Shown: one piece after another, positions 5,562 to 12,523 of the stretch
How the letters are laid out: the number at the start of each line of letters is the position of its first letter
How positions within the stretch are numbered: the first letter of the stretch is position 1
IMG/VR virus record: IMGVR_UViG_3300024982_000051
Location: 1 to 29,173 of that record
DNA: 29,173 bases
Strand: one strand, 5' to 3'
From: a virus
Notes under the pieces: model-generated
Told to the model about the DNA's origin: nothing
Databases searched by the model: none
What the model saw: the letters and a program-made list of their open reading frames with translations, nothing else
Made by a program: the position numbers and the translations under genes

Positions 5562-5699
5562 CAGCGGACTTTTTGGAGAACGAAGATGACGACGAAACAC
5601 ACACCATGGCCTTGGCACACAGCCGCCGCCGATTGACGCACAGCCAGCGGCTAACACGCGCAGTACGGGCGGCTTTTCCGCTTGAACACATAGTTATAC
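5556..5699 (-). repeat. attC-like site 1, diverged
   Basis: The left box GCTTAAC contains the stop codon of the previous gene; read on the minus strand it is GTTAAGC, a perfect GTTRRRY box. The right box is GTTATAC (5693-5699). The right arm GGGCGGCTTTTCCGCTTGAA strongly resembles that of site 3 (GGGCGGCTTGTCCCGTTGA). Only AGCGGA/TCCGCT is clearly paired with the left arm, and the left spacer is missing. It is probably a decayed or rearranged site, and at 144 bp the longest of the five. Confidence 0.45.
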
Positions 5700-5716
5700 A
5701 ACATTTTGCATAGGCT

Positions 5717-6163
5717 ATGAATAAAGATTTAATGTTTTCAAGCGACACCGATTTATGGGCTACGCCACAAGAGTTTTTTGACAAGCTTAATATGGCTTTT
5801 AAATTTACCCTTGATGTATGCGCTTTGCCGGATAACGCAAAGTGTAGTCAATATTACACCCCCGACAAAAACGGGCTGCAACAGGAATGGAAAGGAACAT
5901 GCTGGATGAACCCCCCTTATGGGCGCGGCATAGCCGCATGGGTTGAAAAAGCCTATAAAAGCGCAAAGGAAAGCGGTTGTACTGTTGTTTGTCTGTTGCC
6001 AGCGAGAGTTGATACACGATGGTGGCATGACTACTGTGCAAATGGCGAGGTGCATTTTTTAAAAGGCCGGTTAAAGTTTGGCAATGCAACAAATAGCGCC
6101 CCATTCCCGAGCGCGGTTGTTGTTTTTAGGCCGACGGTGCGAGATGCGCTTAATGGCGTATAA
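5717..6163 (+). CDS. dam: Phage DNA N6-adenine methyltransferase (Dam family)
   Basis: This 148-residue protein belongs to the compact phage N-6-adenine-methyltransferase family (DNA_N-6-adenine_Mtfase). The family start (DLWATPQEFFDKL) and the catalytic NPPYGR motif (residues 65-70) are both visible. A SAM-site-like acidic stretch (FTLDVCALPDNAKC) lies between them. It methylates adenine in DNA, probably to protect phage DNA from restriction or to alter regulation. The length is normal. Its last codons, GTATAA, are part of the left box of attC-like site 2. It follows site 1 after 17 bp. Confidence 0.85.
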   Translation: MNKDLMFSSDTDLWATPQEFFDKLNMAFKFTLDVCALPDNAKCSQYYTPDKNGLQQEWKGTCWMNPPYGRGIAAWVEKAYKSAKESGCTVVCLLPARVDTRWWHDYCANGEVHFLKGRLKFGNATNSAPFPSAVVVFRPTVRDALNGV

Positions 6164-6256
6164 CGCCATGCTCAGGAGCGCAGTGCCGCGCGACTGAACA
6201 TAAATTTAACGAAAACCGTGACGCGGCACTGCGTCGCCTGGAGCTATAAGTTATGC
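6158..6256 (-). repeat. attC-like site 2
   Basis: The outer boxes are GTATAAC (6158-6164) and GTTATGC (6250-6256), with 5-base spacers GCCAT and TATAA. The arms include a perfect 12-bp stem (CGCAGTGCCGCG with its complement at 6222-6233). Outside it, GCTCAGG pairs with CCTGGAGC, leaving one unpaired G. A 31-base centre completes the classic integron attC architecture. The unpaired G on the plus-strand 3' arm means the canonical attC top strand is the minus strand, opposite to the genes. The right box supplies the start codon of the next gene and the arm GGAG its ribosome binding site. Confidence 0.75.
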
Positions 6257-6474
6257 GTAAACTACACGTTGCAGCCAGTCCTTTGACTGGTGATATTTTT
6301 GTCGGAACCGTGCTTAAGGACGGTAGGACATGGGGAATGGGCAAGCAGGATGTAACCATTGAAGCATTGGTTGCTGTTGCAGAACACGCGCTAAAATTTG
6401 GAAAGCCTGTGGAAATAAGCAAGGCGGACGGAACGCCAGAGTACCGCATTACTGTTGAGAAATTAGGTGTATAA
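6253..6474 (+). CDS. DUF7446-like phage protein, 73 aa
   Basis: The product (MRKLHVAASPLTGDIFVGTV..., then DGRTWGMGKQDVTIEALVAV) matches the pattern of a small phage family I know as DUF7446: 'lhv..SPLTg.If.G.vlk.g.tW...kqDVT.eal.Avaehvl....pv.i...dGtp.Y.i.v'. Function is unknown. It is complete. Its ATG is inside the right box GTTATGC of attC-like site 2 with GGAG upstream. Its final Val-stop (GTATAA) is inside the left box of site 3. The whole gene therefore fits one cassette unit. Confidence 0.75.
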   Translation: MRKLHVAASPLTGDIFVGTVLKDGRTWGMGKQDVTIEALVAVAEHALKFGKPVEISKADGTPEYRITVEKLGV

Positions 6475-6564
6475 CGCCATGCTAACGGGCAAGCCGCCCG
6501 CGCAAGACTGAAAAAATACGAAACGCTCAAAGGGCGGCTTGTCCCGTTGAGCTATTCGTTATGC
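6469..6564 (-). repeat. attC-like site 3
   Basis: This is the clearest site. The boxes are GTATAAC (6469-6475) and GTTATGC (6558-6564), with 5-base spacers. The left arm is GCTAACGGGCAAGCCGCCC (6481-6499); the right arm lies at 6532-6552. They pair fully except for two extra bases in the right arm, a T and a G. That is the number and kind of extrahelical bases that define attC strand choice in integrons. Their side shows minus-strand polarity. The first 15 bases, GTATAACGCCATGCT, are identical to site 2. Confidence 0.8.
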
Positions 6565-6583
6565 TGGATTTGCTGGAGACTGA

Positions 6584-7339
6584 ATGAAGCAGATAGTGAG
6601 TTACGGAGCAGGAACCAACAGCACCGCAATGGTAATCGATATGGTAAACCAAGGCGAACGAATTGACGCAATTGTGTTTTCTGACACCGGCGGCGAGAGG
6701 CCGGAAACATACCTGCATTTAGCGGATTTTAATGCGTGGCTAATTGCGCGAGGCTACCCATCCATTGAGACGGTAAAAGGCTGTGCAAAAATCGGCGACA
6801 ATGTGATTGTCGAGACACTGGAAGAAGAGTGCCTGTTGCGTAACCAACTGCCCGGAATAATTTACGGCCGCGGCTCGTGCAGCGACAAATGGAAAAAACA
6901 GCCTTTTAAGCGCTGGCTGAAAGAGAAAGGCTGGAAGAATGTAACCCAATTTATCGGGTTTGACGCAGGAGAGCCGTATCGAGCAGAGCGCGGCGATATG
7001 TTTGACGAGGGTTACAAAAAACGGTATTGGCTAATTGAGCGCGGATTATTTAGAAAGGACTGCGTTGACATAATCAAAGCCGCTGGCATTGAACCGCCCG
7101 GGAAAAGCGCCTGTTTTTTTTGCCCGAGCAGTAAAAAACATGAAATTTTGGAATTGGCGAAAAATAACCCGGAATTGATGCGTAGAGCATTAGCGATGGA
7201 GCAAAAAGCCTATTTAACATCCATAAAAGGGCTGGGGCGCAGTTGGTCTTGGAGAGAATTAGTTGAATACGACAGCGCACAAAATGACTTATTTGAAACA
7301 TTCGTGGGTATCCCGTGCGACTGCTGGGACGGGGCATAA
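6584..7339 (+). CDS. PAPS-reductase-like (PP-loop) protein, 251 aa
   Basis: The start MKQIVSYGAGTNSTAM is a PP-loop-like ATP-binding segment of the adenine nucleotide alpha-hydrolase superfamily. FSDTGGERPETYLHL is the second typical motif. A cysteine pair in KSACFFCPSSKK resembles the C-x2-C of phage 'phosphoadenosine phosphosulfate reductase' proteins and DndC-like enzymes. Such proteins activate or transfer sulfur or modify nucleic acid; the exact reaction here is not known. A role in DNA or tRNA modification fits a phage better than sulfate assimilation. GGAG stands 8 bases before the ATG. The stop codon lies within the left box GCATAAC of site 4. Confidence 0.75.
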   Translation: MKQIVSYGAGTNSTAMVIDMVNQGERIDAIVFSDTGGERPETYLHLADFNAWLIARGYPSIETVKGCAKIGDNVIVETLEEECLLRNQLPGIIYGRGSCSDKWKKQPFKRWLKEKGWKNVTQFIGFDAGEPYRAERGDMFDEGYKKRYWLIERGLFRKDCVDIIKAAGIEPPGKSACFFCPSSKKHEILELAKNNPELMRRALAMEQKAYLTSIKGLGRSWSWRELVEYDSAQNDLFETFVGIPCDCWDGA

Positions 7340-7456
7340 CGCAAAATTAACCAGCCCGCCGATAACCGAACTTAAACGAAGCGAGGAACTATGAACCAAA
7401 ACGAAACTACGAAACCGCCACAGATCGGCGGGTCTGTGTTGAATGTTGAGTTAGAC
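7334..7456 (-). repeat. attC-like site 4
   Basis: The boxes are GCATAAC (7334-7340) and GTTAGAC (7450-7456, a perfect GTTRRRY), with 5-base spacers GCAAA and GTTGA. The left arm ATTAACCAGCCCGCCGAT (7346-7363) pairs with the arm at 7424-7444 when three single bases of the right arm are left out. The central part is about 60 bases. The polarity is again minus. Unlike the other sites it overlaps the next gene: the first 22 codons of the DUF551 gene lie inside it. Confidence 0.7.
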
Positions 7457-7693
7457 GGCTGGATTGATGTAGAAAAAACACAGCCGCCATTAATACCGGG
7501 GCAGGACTATTCGGCTAATATTTGGGGCTGGGATGGGATGCATATATTGGTTGTCTCATTTTTCATCGATTCCGATGGCTGGCATTGGGCGAATGCTTAT
7601 GGTGATGTTTGGGGCGATGCTGAATTTGATGATGACTACGACATTAAATATTGGCAACCGATAGAAATACCGTTGCCGCCTAACGCGAAATAG
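7391..7693 (+). CDS. DUF551-like protein, 100 aa
   Basis: From residue 23 on the protein reads DGWIDVEKTQPPL...HILVVSFF.......WHWANAYG and ends DIKYWQPIEIPLPP. This is the DUF551 layout ('W i.v.e..P......vlv........V THWmPLPepP'), common in phages and of unknown function. GAGG stands 5 bases before the ATG at 7391. A GTG at 7436 would start just before the domain and remains possible. The N-terminal 22 residues are encoded by the attC-like site and are probably not part of the domain. Confidence 0.7.
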   Translation: MNQNETTKPPQIGGSVLNVELDGWIDVEKTQPPLIPGQDYSANIWGWDGMHILVVSFFIDSDGWHWANAYGDVWGDAEFDDDYDIKYWQPIEIPLPPNAK

Positions 7694-7737
7694 ACACCTT
7701 TTTATGTGTATATCCCTATTCACACACCTAATACAAA

Positions 7738-8853
7738 ATGAAAAAACCAGGACGTAAACGATCAAGCAAAAATATACCGGCGCATATTAACGCCGATAAA
7801 TTGCCTGATCGTGTTTGGTTTAATGCTTCCGGCGCAGGGAAATGGATGCTTAATTATTATGATGAACTCCACCAGCGCAAAACAAAACGCATCTGTGGAC
7901 CTGAAGCAAAACTGGCTGAAATCTGGCAAGCCGTCGAAGCACAGCAAGAAAAAACCATAACCACCTTCACCACGCTATCTTTAGAATTCCAGCAAACCCA
8001 TGCATGGAATAAGCTAAGTCTATCAACCCAAGCCGATTATAAAGGCTGCCATCATGCCATCGTAACCCGGCCAACCAGTACCGGAAAATTGGGTGATGTA
8101 CCCTTAAAACAATGGACAGTCGGACTTATCCGAAAATACCGGGACAAACGTGCAGAAGAATCCGAAAGCAGGGCTAATAAAGACCTAAGCTATATCAAAC
8201 GCGTTTTTAGTTGGGCTTACGAATACGAAAAAGTACCATCAAACCCAGCAACTGGCATAAAAAAAATAAGCATCCAGCCAAGACAGCACTACGCAGAAGA
8301 CCGCGATTATCACTATTTACTTAATATTGCCAAACAATCAGGCTATTGGTACGTTGCCTATGCTATGGAGCTGGCCTATCTATGCCGGATGCGAATGTGT
8401 GAAGTGCTCGATCTCACAGACGCCAACGAACTCGAAAAAGGTTTGATTATTTATCGCCGGAAAGGCAGCAAAACCAACATCACCGAATGGCAACCACGCT
8501 TACGTGCAATTTGGGACGAATTAAAATCAAAACGCAATGCAATACTGGCAGAACGCAAACAACCTCACCCCATCAGAGCAGATCAGCGGCACCTATTCAT
8601 CAGCGAGCGCACCGGTGATAAAATAGTGATCAGCTCACTAAAAACAGCCATGCAACGCATAAAATCAGAAGCCAAAGCGCAAGCTGAAAAAGATGGTATT
8701 GACTTCCATGACTTCACCTTTCATGATTTGAAAAGAAAAGGCATTTCTGACACCACGGCTAATGAAAGAAAAGCATCAGCCGGCCATCGATCAGAAGCTA
8801 TGATGAAAGTTTATGACGTAAAACCAGATATTGTTAAACCAACCAAAAATTAA
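7738..8853 (+). CDS. int: Phage tyrosine integrase
   Basis: This 371-residue site-specific recombinase probably acts on the tRNA-His attP just downstream. It has a basic N-terminal arm-binding part (about 1-60), a SAM-like core-binding part (about 75-165) and the catalytic domain. Visible catalytic residues are R219 (CRMRMCEVL), H329 (FHDLKRKGIS), H350 (AGHRS) and the nucleophile Y359 (MKVYD). The usual HxxR arginine is a lysine (K332). As I recall, this occurs in a phage subfamily with 'HDLKaKG'. It lacks the extra helix and motifs of integron IntI, so it should not process the attC-like sites. No clear SD precedes it. Confidence 0.9.
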   Translation: MKKPGRKRSSKNIPAHINADKLPDRVWFNASGAGKWMLNYYDELHQRKTKRICGPEAKLAEIWQAVEAQQEKTITTFTTLSLEFQQTHAWNKLSLSTQADYKGCHHAIVTRPTSTGKLGDVPLKQWTVGLIRKYRDKRAEESESRANKDLSYIKRVFSWAYEYEKVPSNPATGIKKISIQPRQHYAEDRDYHYLLNIAKQSGYWYVAYAMELAYLCRMRMCEVLDLTDANELEKGLIIYRRKGSKTNITEWQPRLRAIWDELKSKRNAILAERKQPHPIRADQRHLFISERTGDKIVISSLKTAMQRIKSEAKAQAEKDGIDFHDFTFHDLKRKGISDTTANERKASAGHRSEAMMKVYDVKPDIVKPTKN

Positions 8854-8943
8854 AACATTTTAATGTGGACGTATAATGTACTAAATCGCAGAAATGCTAT
8901 TAAAATAAAAACAGCCTTAAAACGAATTTAATATTGATATTTT

Positions 8944-9153
8944 ATGAATACGACACTTTGGATACTTACTGGAATATTTGCCAACATGATTATTGGAGCC
9001 GGGGTATGGGCAGCGATAGATGATAAGGATCATCGCTTATATCAGTGGTATAACCAATGTCCTAGCATTGTAGCATGGATATTGCAACCGCTTATTCTAT
9101 CAGCATGGCTTGTCGGGTTGTGGTTTTGGTGGAAACGTCGCAATAAAGCATAA
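8944..9153 (+). CDS. Small two-pass membrane protein, 69 aa
   Basis: The product has two hydrophobic segments, about residues 3-24 (LWILTGIFANMIIGAGVWAA) and 42-62 (IVAWILQPLILSAWLVGLWF). They are separated by a polar loop (DDKDHRLYQWYNQCP) and followed by a basic end (KRRNKA) that would stay in the cytoplasm. No family can be named with certainty. It follows the integrase by 90 bp on the same strand. A superinfection or membrane accessory role is possible but unsupported. Confidence 0.6.
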   Translation: MNTTLWILTGIFANMIIGAGVWAAIDDKDHRLYQWYNQCPSIVAWILQPLILSAWLVGLWFWWKRRNKA

Positions 9154-9243
9154 GCAATACTGGCATACCCGCCACACATGAAGAAAGCAAATAAATTTAT
9201 AATCAGATGGTAACAGCCATCGTTAAAGCATTAAGGCCTAATA

Positions 9244-9399
9244 ATGAACCATAAACGGAAAAAATGTAAAAATGCAAGATCAGGATGCTTGATGTGCAAA
9301 CCTAATAAAATGAATGGATGGAATAAAGAAAAACTAGGTCATTACGGTTTTGGAAAACTGAGAAAACTAGATGCTGCCAAACAAAACGAAAAATATTAA
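9244..9399 (+). CDS. Small CxxC protein, 51 aa
   Basis: This frame starts MNHKRKKCKNARSGCLMCKP and continues NKMNGWNKEKLGHYGFGKLR. It resembles a widespread small protein type ('C.nArtGCl.CKp.Km.g......'), whose four-cysteine pattern is here reduced to three cysteines. AAGG precedes the ATG by 8 bases. It is the last gene before attP on this strand. The strongly basic, cysteine-bearing sequence suggests a small nucleic-acid- or metal-binding protein; function is unknown. Confidence 0.6.
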   Translation: MNHKRKKCKNARSGCLMCKPNKMNGWNKEKLGHYGFGKLRKLDAAKQNEKY

Positions 9400-9417
9400 A
9401 CGTTTATTTATCATTAA

Positions 9418-9638
9418 TTGCAACCATGTTTGCAACCAGCAAGCATTTTTTACAAGCTTAAAACATCATAACTCACTGATTTTATTGGGGTGAACGACGG
9501 GGCTCGAACCCGCGACAACCGGAATCACAATTCTAATTACAAACAATAAAAATCAATAGCTTATTACCATTTTATTGCAACCAGATAAACAGTTGACGCG
9601 CTTATGAATCAATGGCTTAAAAATCTATTGCAACCAGC
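9418..9638. other. attP: tRNA-His 3' half with integrase arm repeats
   Basis: The core at 9486-9532, read on the minus strand, is the 3' half of a tRNA-His. It starts in the anticodon loop (TTGTGAT, anticodon GTG), runs through the T-arm (GGGTTCGAGCCCC) and ends CACC-CCA. The 5' half is absent, so it is not a tRNA gene. Four direct copies of TTGCAACC(A)(G) flank it: 9418-9426, 9430-9440, 9575-9584 and 9628-9638, two on each side. They are good candidates for integrase arm sites. Integration would restore the host tRNA. Phage genes on both sides show that the site is unrecombined. Confidence 0.8.
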
Positions 9639-9645
9639 AAATAGC

Positions 9646-11070
9646 TTAAGTAATACCTGAAAAATAACCCTCATTGCCGTTTTTGATCACACCAAACGCA
9701 TGGCCGGTAATCTGATTTACATAAAATAAATGAGGGCTAACATCACCGGTATACCCAGACGCAGTGAAAGTTACATCGGCTATCAAAATACCTAATTTAT
9801 ATACCTGCATTGATAGCGTGAGCGGATCAGCATAGGGCAGGGCGTTAAACGCTTCGATATACGCTTCATATTTTCCATCAATTGGGGTGTCCGTGTAAAT
9901 GGTCAAGCCGCCGTGTGTTGTGTACCATTTTTTACCCAAGCCGCTAAGCAAATCAACGCCAACTATCGGCGTGTCGTTGTTAAACCCAATGGTATAGTCA
10001 GCAATATTAGCTATTAACGGCGTGTTTTCAATCACTTTTAGCGCGGTTTTTAAGCGCGATGTGCCAAACGTTGGGAAATAATAGGGATAATCAACCCCGT
10101 CTGAAAATAAATAAAATAATGCGCCCGGCCTTGGGTCGCTGTAATAGCCTATCACTGTTGGTACTCCTACGCCTGCGTGCAAATCTACGATTACCAAATC
10201 ATCGACTAAAAAAGTTTCAGCGCCGCCGCCCATATATTCAATTTTAGCGCCTCTGTATTCCTGTTGTTGTGTCCCATATACATCAAATCGGGGCAATATC
10301 GGTTCATTATTAAGCAATTTACTGTTGAATTTATCAACATTGTAATCACCAAATATGCCAATATCACATTGGTTTAATTCATAATCAATTCTGATAATAA
10401 TGGCTTTACGGTAATAGCCTTTATAGCGCTGTGCAGCTGGCAACATGCACGTATTGAACCAGGTTGCATGTACGGATGATGCCAAGGGATGCTGTAAAAC
10501 TGAAGTTGGCGCCGTGGGCGCTTCAGGAAGCCAGAATCCGGTTTTATCGTGTATCCCTTCAGTTGATCGATCTAAAATCTGATTGGTTGACGGGATACGT
10601 CTTATGTATCGATCTATTTCAATCGTTGCTATTTCCCCGGTCAGGTCCTCATTGTAGGCTACACACCATGCATAAGCTTCGAATTCACTAGGGCAATACT
10701 TTTCTAAATAAGTATTATCTTTTTCTAATGCAGTTAATTTTAGCTTATCTTCTCTTTCAGTCTTTTTTGCCAAATCAAGATCAATTCTTACCTTTGTTAC
10801 AGTAGCCGTTGCATGATTTATTTCTTCCATTCTTGCCAGTTGATCTTCTGGAGTCGTGCTAGCTAAAAAATCGGTTAAATAATTCAAATGGTATTTGAAT
10901 AAATCTTCAGCGTCCCGCCTTGCGTTTGCGTCCTGGATTATTTTAGCCGTTAATTCAGCAATCAATGCTGTGTTGGCGGTTATTTTTGCGTCTATGGCGG
11001 CATTATCAAACTTGACCATTATCTTGTAATAGCCAGCACCCAAACTTTCAACGATTGTAGCTTTGCCCAT
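9646..11070 (-). CDS. Tail-tip/fibre-region protein, 474 aa
   Basis: This is the last gene of the late operon. The start (MGKATIVESLGAGYYKIMVKF) is a beta-type domain. Residues about 28-150 are charged and helical, likely coiled coil (AIDAKITANTALIAELTAKI; VRIDLDLAKKTEREDKL). The C-terminal two thirds are beta-rich, with many aromatics (ALFYLFSDGVDYPYYFPTFG). By position after the tape measure and the other tail genes it should belong to the tail tip or a fibre; I cannot name a family. It is 3 bp behind the preceding gene, and no terminator is obvious after it. Confidence 0.65.
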   Translation of the reverse strand: MGKATIVESLGAGYYKIMVKFDNAAIDAKITANTALIAELTAKIIQDANARRDAEDLFKYHLNYLTDFLASTTPEDQLARMEEINHATATVTKVRIDLDLAKKTEREDKLKLTALEKDNTYLEKYCPSEFEAYAWCVAYNEDLTGEIATIEIDRYIRRIPSTNQILDRSTEGIHDKTGFWLPEAPTAPTSVLQHPLASSVHATWFNTCMLPAAQRYKGYYRKAIIIRIDYELNQCDIGIFGDYNVDKFNSKLLNNEPILPRFDVYGTQQQEYRGAKIEYMGGGAETFLVDDLVIVDLHAGVGVPTVIGYYSDPRPGALFYLFSDGVDYPYYFPTFGTSRLKTALKVIENTPLIANIADYTIGFNNDTPIVGVDLLSGLGKKWYTTHGGLTIYTDTPIDGKYEAYIEAFNALPYADPLTLSMQVYKLGILIADVTFTASGYTGDVSPHLFYVNQITGHAFGVIKNGNEGYFSGIT

Positions 11071-11072
11071 GC

Positions 11073-12191
11073 TTATGCCTCGGCAACTTCCATCGACGCA
11101 AAGCTGGTATCAACTATGTGCGTAATGCCTCCGACAACGAATGAATCCCCATTGATCGCTACGGTATCACCTGGACGTAAACGCGGGTCGATCTCGCAAC
11201 GATAGCGGCGTTTGCCACCGCTTAACGCGTAATAAGTTGGATTATGTAGCGTAATTGATTGAGCGGTATAGGGCACCATATCAGCATTGCCGGATAGTTG
11301 TGCAGACATACCTGACCGCCCGCCAGTTGATAAGTCCATTTGTTCGAACAGTACATCAACCATTAGATAAGTAGATTCTGAGCCGTTATTTAATACATAA
11401 ACCCGGAATATTCGTAAATGCCCAAGCGGGCGTAAGGTAATCTCATCAACATAAATGTCAGCACCTTTCAACACGACCGATAAATAAGACGTGCCTTCGC
11501 TGTTAATGCGCGTTTGAAATGAACTAATCGGTAATTCAAGGTCAGAAAGACCGTTTTCGGCTCCGGTGAGATAGCAACGATATTGTGTCGCCAGCCACAC
11601 AACCGGAATATCAACTAAAACCCTGTCTGCAAATACCGGAATTTGGCCGGTTAATGAAAGCGTTTTAACAACAGGCAATAATGCGCTTCCTAGCGCTATC
11701 GTCGCCAATTCGCCGCTAATTGCAATAGCGGCCTGAACAGGTGTGCCAATAAAAGCATAACTTGAATGATTAGCATGGCCGCCGGTAATAACCAGGGCGC
11801 CCTGTACACTTAGATCAGCAAAACCATTGGCTAATGTCGGCGTTTTCCCTAATACCGCTACATCACCACGGAAAGCAGCCTCAATAAAACCGTATGCTAA
11901 TGCTGGAACCTGGCCGGATAAATTAATATCGCCTTGAATAGGCAGTGCATGAACAGCATCATTACTGAATGAGGCGGTAAATCCAGTAACCGTAATTTGC
12001 CTGATAGCCGGGTGTAATTTAGCACCTGAACTAATTGACGGCGTTTGCCCCGTGACTAAAACCTGCCCGATTACTGCAATTTTTTGGTCGGAAAAATTAA
12101 AATCGGCGTTGCTGCGTGCAGGTGCCGAATAGATGGCCGCTGAATTAAAGTTGAAATCAACAGCAGATCGAGCGGGCGGCGTATAGCTCAT
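11073..12191 (-). CDS. Tail protein with about 22-residue beta repeats
   Basis: The N-terminal half (about residues 32-190) holds roughly seven tandem repeats of 22-23 residues, such as QGDINLSGQVPALAYGF and RGDVAVLGKTPTLANGF. Each has a short 'i.lsGq.P..a.g.' turn. The C-terminal half (WLATQYRCYLTG... to the end) is non-repetitive and beta-rich. It looks like the conserved tail-tip part, with GDSFVVGGITHIVDTSFASM near the end. The repeat array resembles extended virion stalk or decoration modules, but no function is proven. It overlaps the gene before it by 4 bases (ATGA). Confidence 0.65.
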   Translation of the reverse strand: MSYTPPARSAVDFNFNSAAIYSAPARSNADFNFSDQKIAVIGQVLVTGQTPSISSGAKLHPAIRQITVTGFTASFSNDAVHALPIQGDINLSGQVPALAYGFIEAAFRGDVAVLGKTPTLANGFADLSVQGALVITGGHANHSSYAFIGTPVQAAIAISGELATIALGSALLPVVKTLSLTGQIPVFADRVLVDIPVVWLATQYRCYLTGAENGLSDLELPISSFQTRINSEGTSYLSVVLKGADIYVDEITLRPLGHLRIFRVYVLNNGSESTYLMVDVLFEQMDLSTGGRSGMSAQLSGNADMVPYTAQSITLHNPTYYALSGGKRRYRCEIDPRLRPGDTVAINGDSFVVGGITHIVDTSFASMEVAEA

Positions 12192-12520
12192 AATTTATCG
12201 AGAATCAACGCATTCAATGAACCACTGATATTCGCAACGGCAAAATAAGCAGAGGCATCAGCGCTATTTAACCCTGTAAAAATAACTTGTCCATTTTTAT
12301 CAGTAAGCTGCCTGCCAATCAACTTGCCATTGATCCGGTAATATAAATAAACAACTGCATTGATTTGCGCTACAGAATCAAGATAAACATGAACCGTAAT
12401 ACTATCAGAAAGAACAGGCTGTAATGAAGCGGCGTTGGAAACATTATTTTTCCACCAGGAACAAGGTCGGTTTAGGTACAACTTGTATTCTTTTTGTGCA
12501 GCAGGCGTTACATGAGCCAT
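12188..12520 (-). CDS. Small tail-region protein, Ig-like fold likely
   Basis: This 110-residue protein starts MAHVTPAAQKEYKLYLNRPC. Its second half has the pattern INAVVYLYYRINGKLIGRQL followed by TDKNGQVIFTGLNSADASAY. That is the 'G......TD..G.v.f..l....Y' signature of carboxypeptidase-regulatory or CnaB-like beta sandwiches, often used as virion decoration. The assignment is by pattern only. It is tightly packed between two tail genes. Confidence 0.55.
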   Translation of the reverse strand: MAHVTPAAQKEYKLYLNRPCSWWKNNVSNAASLQPVLSDSITVHVYLDSVAQINAVVYLYYRINGKLIGRQLTDKNGQVIFTGLNSADASAYFAVANISGSLNALILDKL

Positions 12521-12523
12521 AAA

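Noticed and set aside
4986-5657. Long minus-strand frame opposite the 175-aa protein gene
   Set aside because: It is a shadow of a GC-rich gene. The plus frame has an SD, conserved motifs and a sensible stop in the attC box.
7678-7737. A sixth attC-like site after the DUF551 gene (GCCTAAC box)
   Set aside because: One box-like heptamer is present, but no paired arms and no right-hand GTTA box precede the integrase gene.
7738-8853. Integron integrase that would make the cassette block a full integron
   Set aside because: It has the phage-type HDLK motif and no IntI-specific insert, and it neighbours a tRNA-type attP. It is the phage integrase.
9486-9532. tRNA-His gene
   Set aside because: Only the 3' half from the anticodon loop onward is present; the D-arm and 5' acceptor strand are missing, so it is an attachment core rather than a gene.
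9418-9638. CRISPR array from the TTGCAACC repeats
   Set aside because: The units are only about 10 bp, at spacings of 12, 145 and 53 bases, with no uniform spacers and no cas genes.
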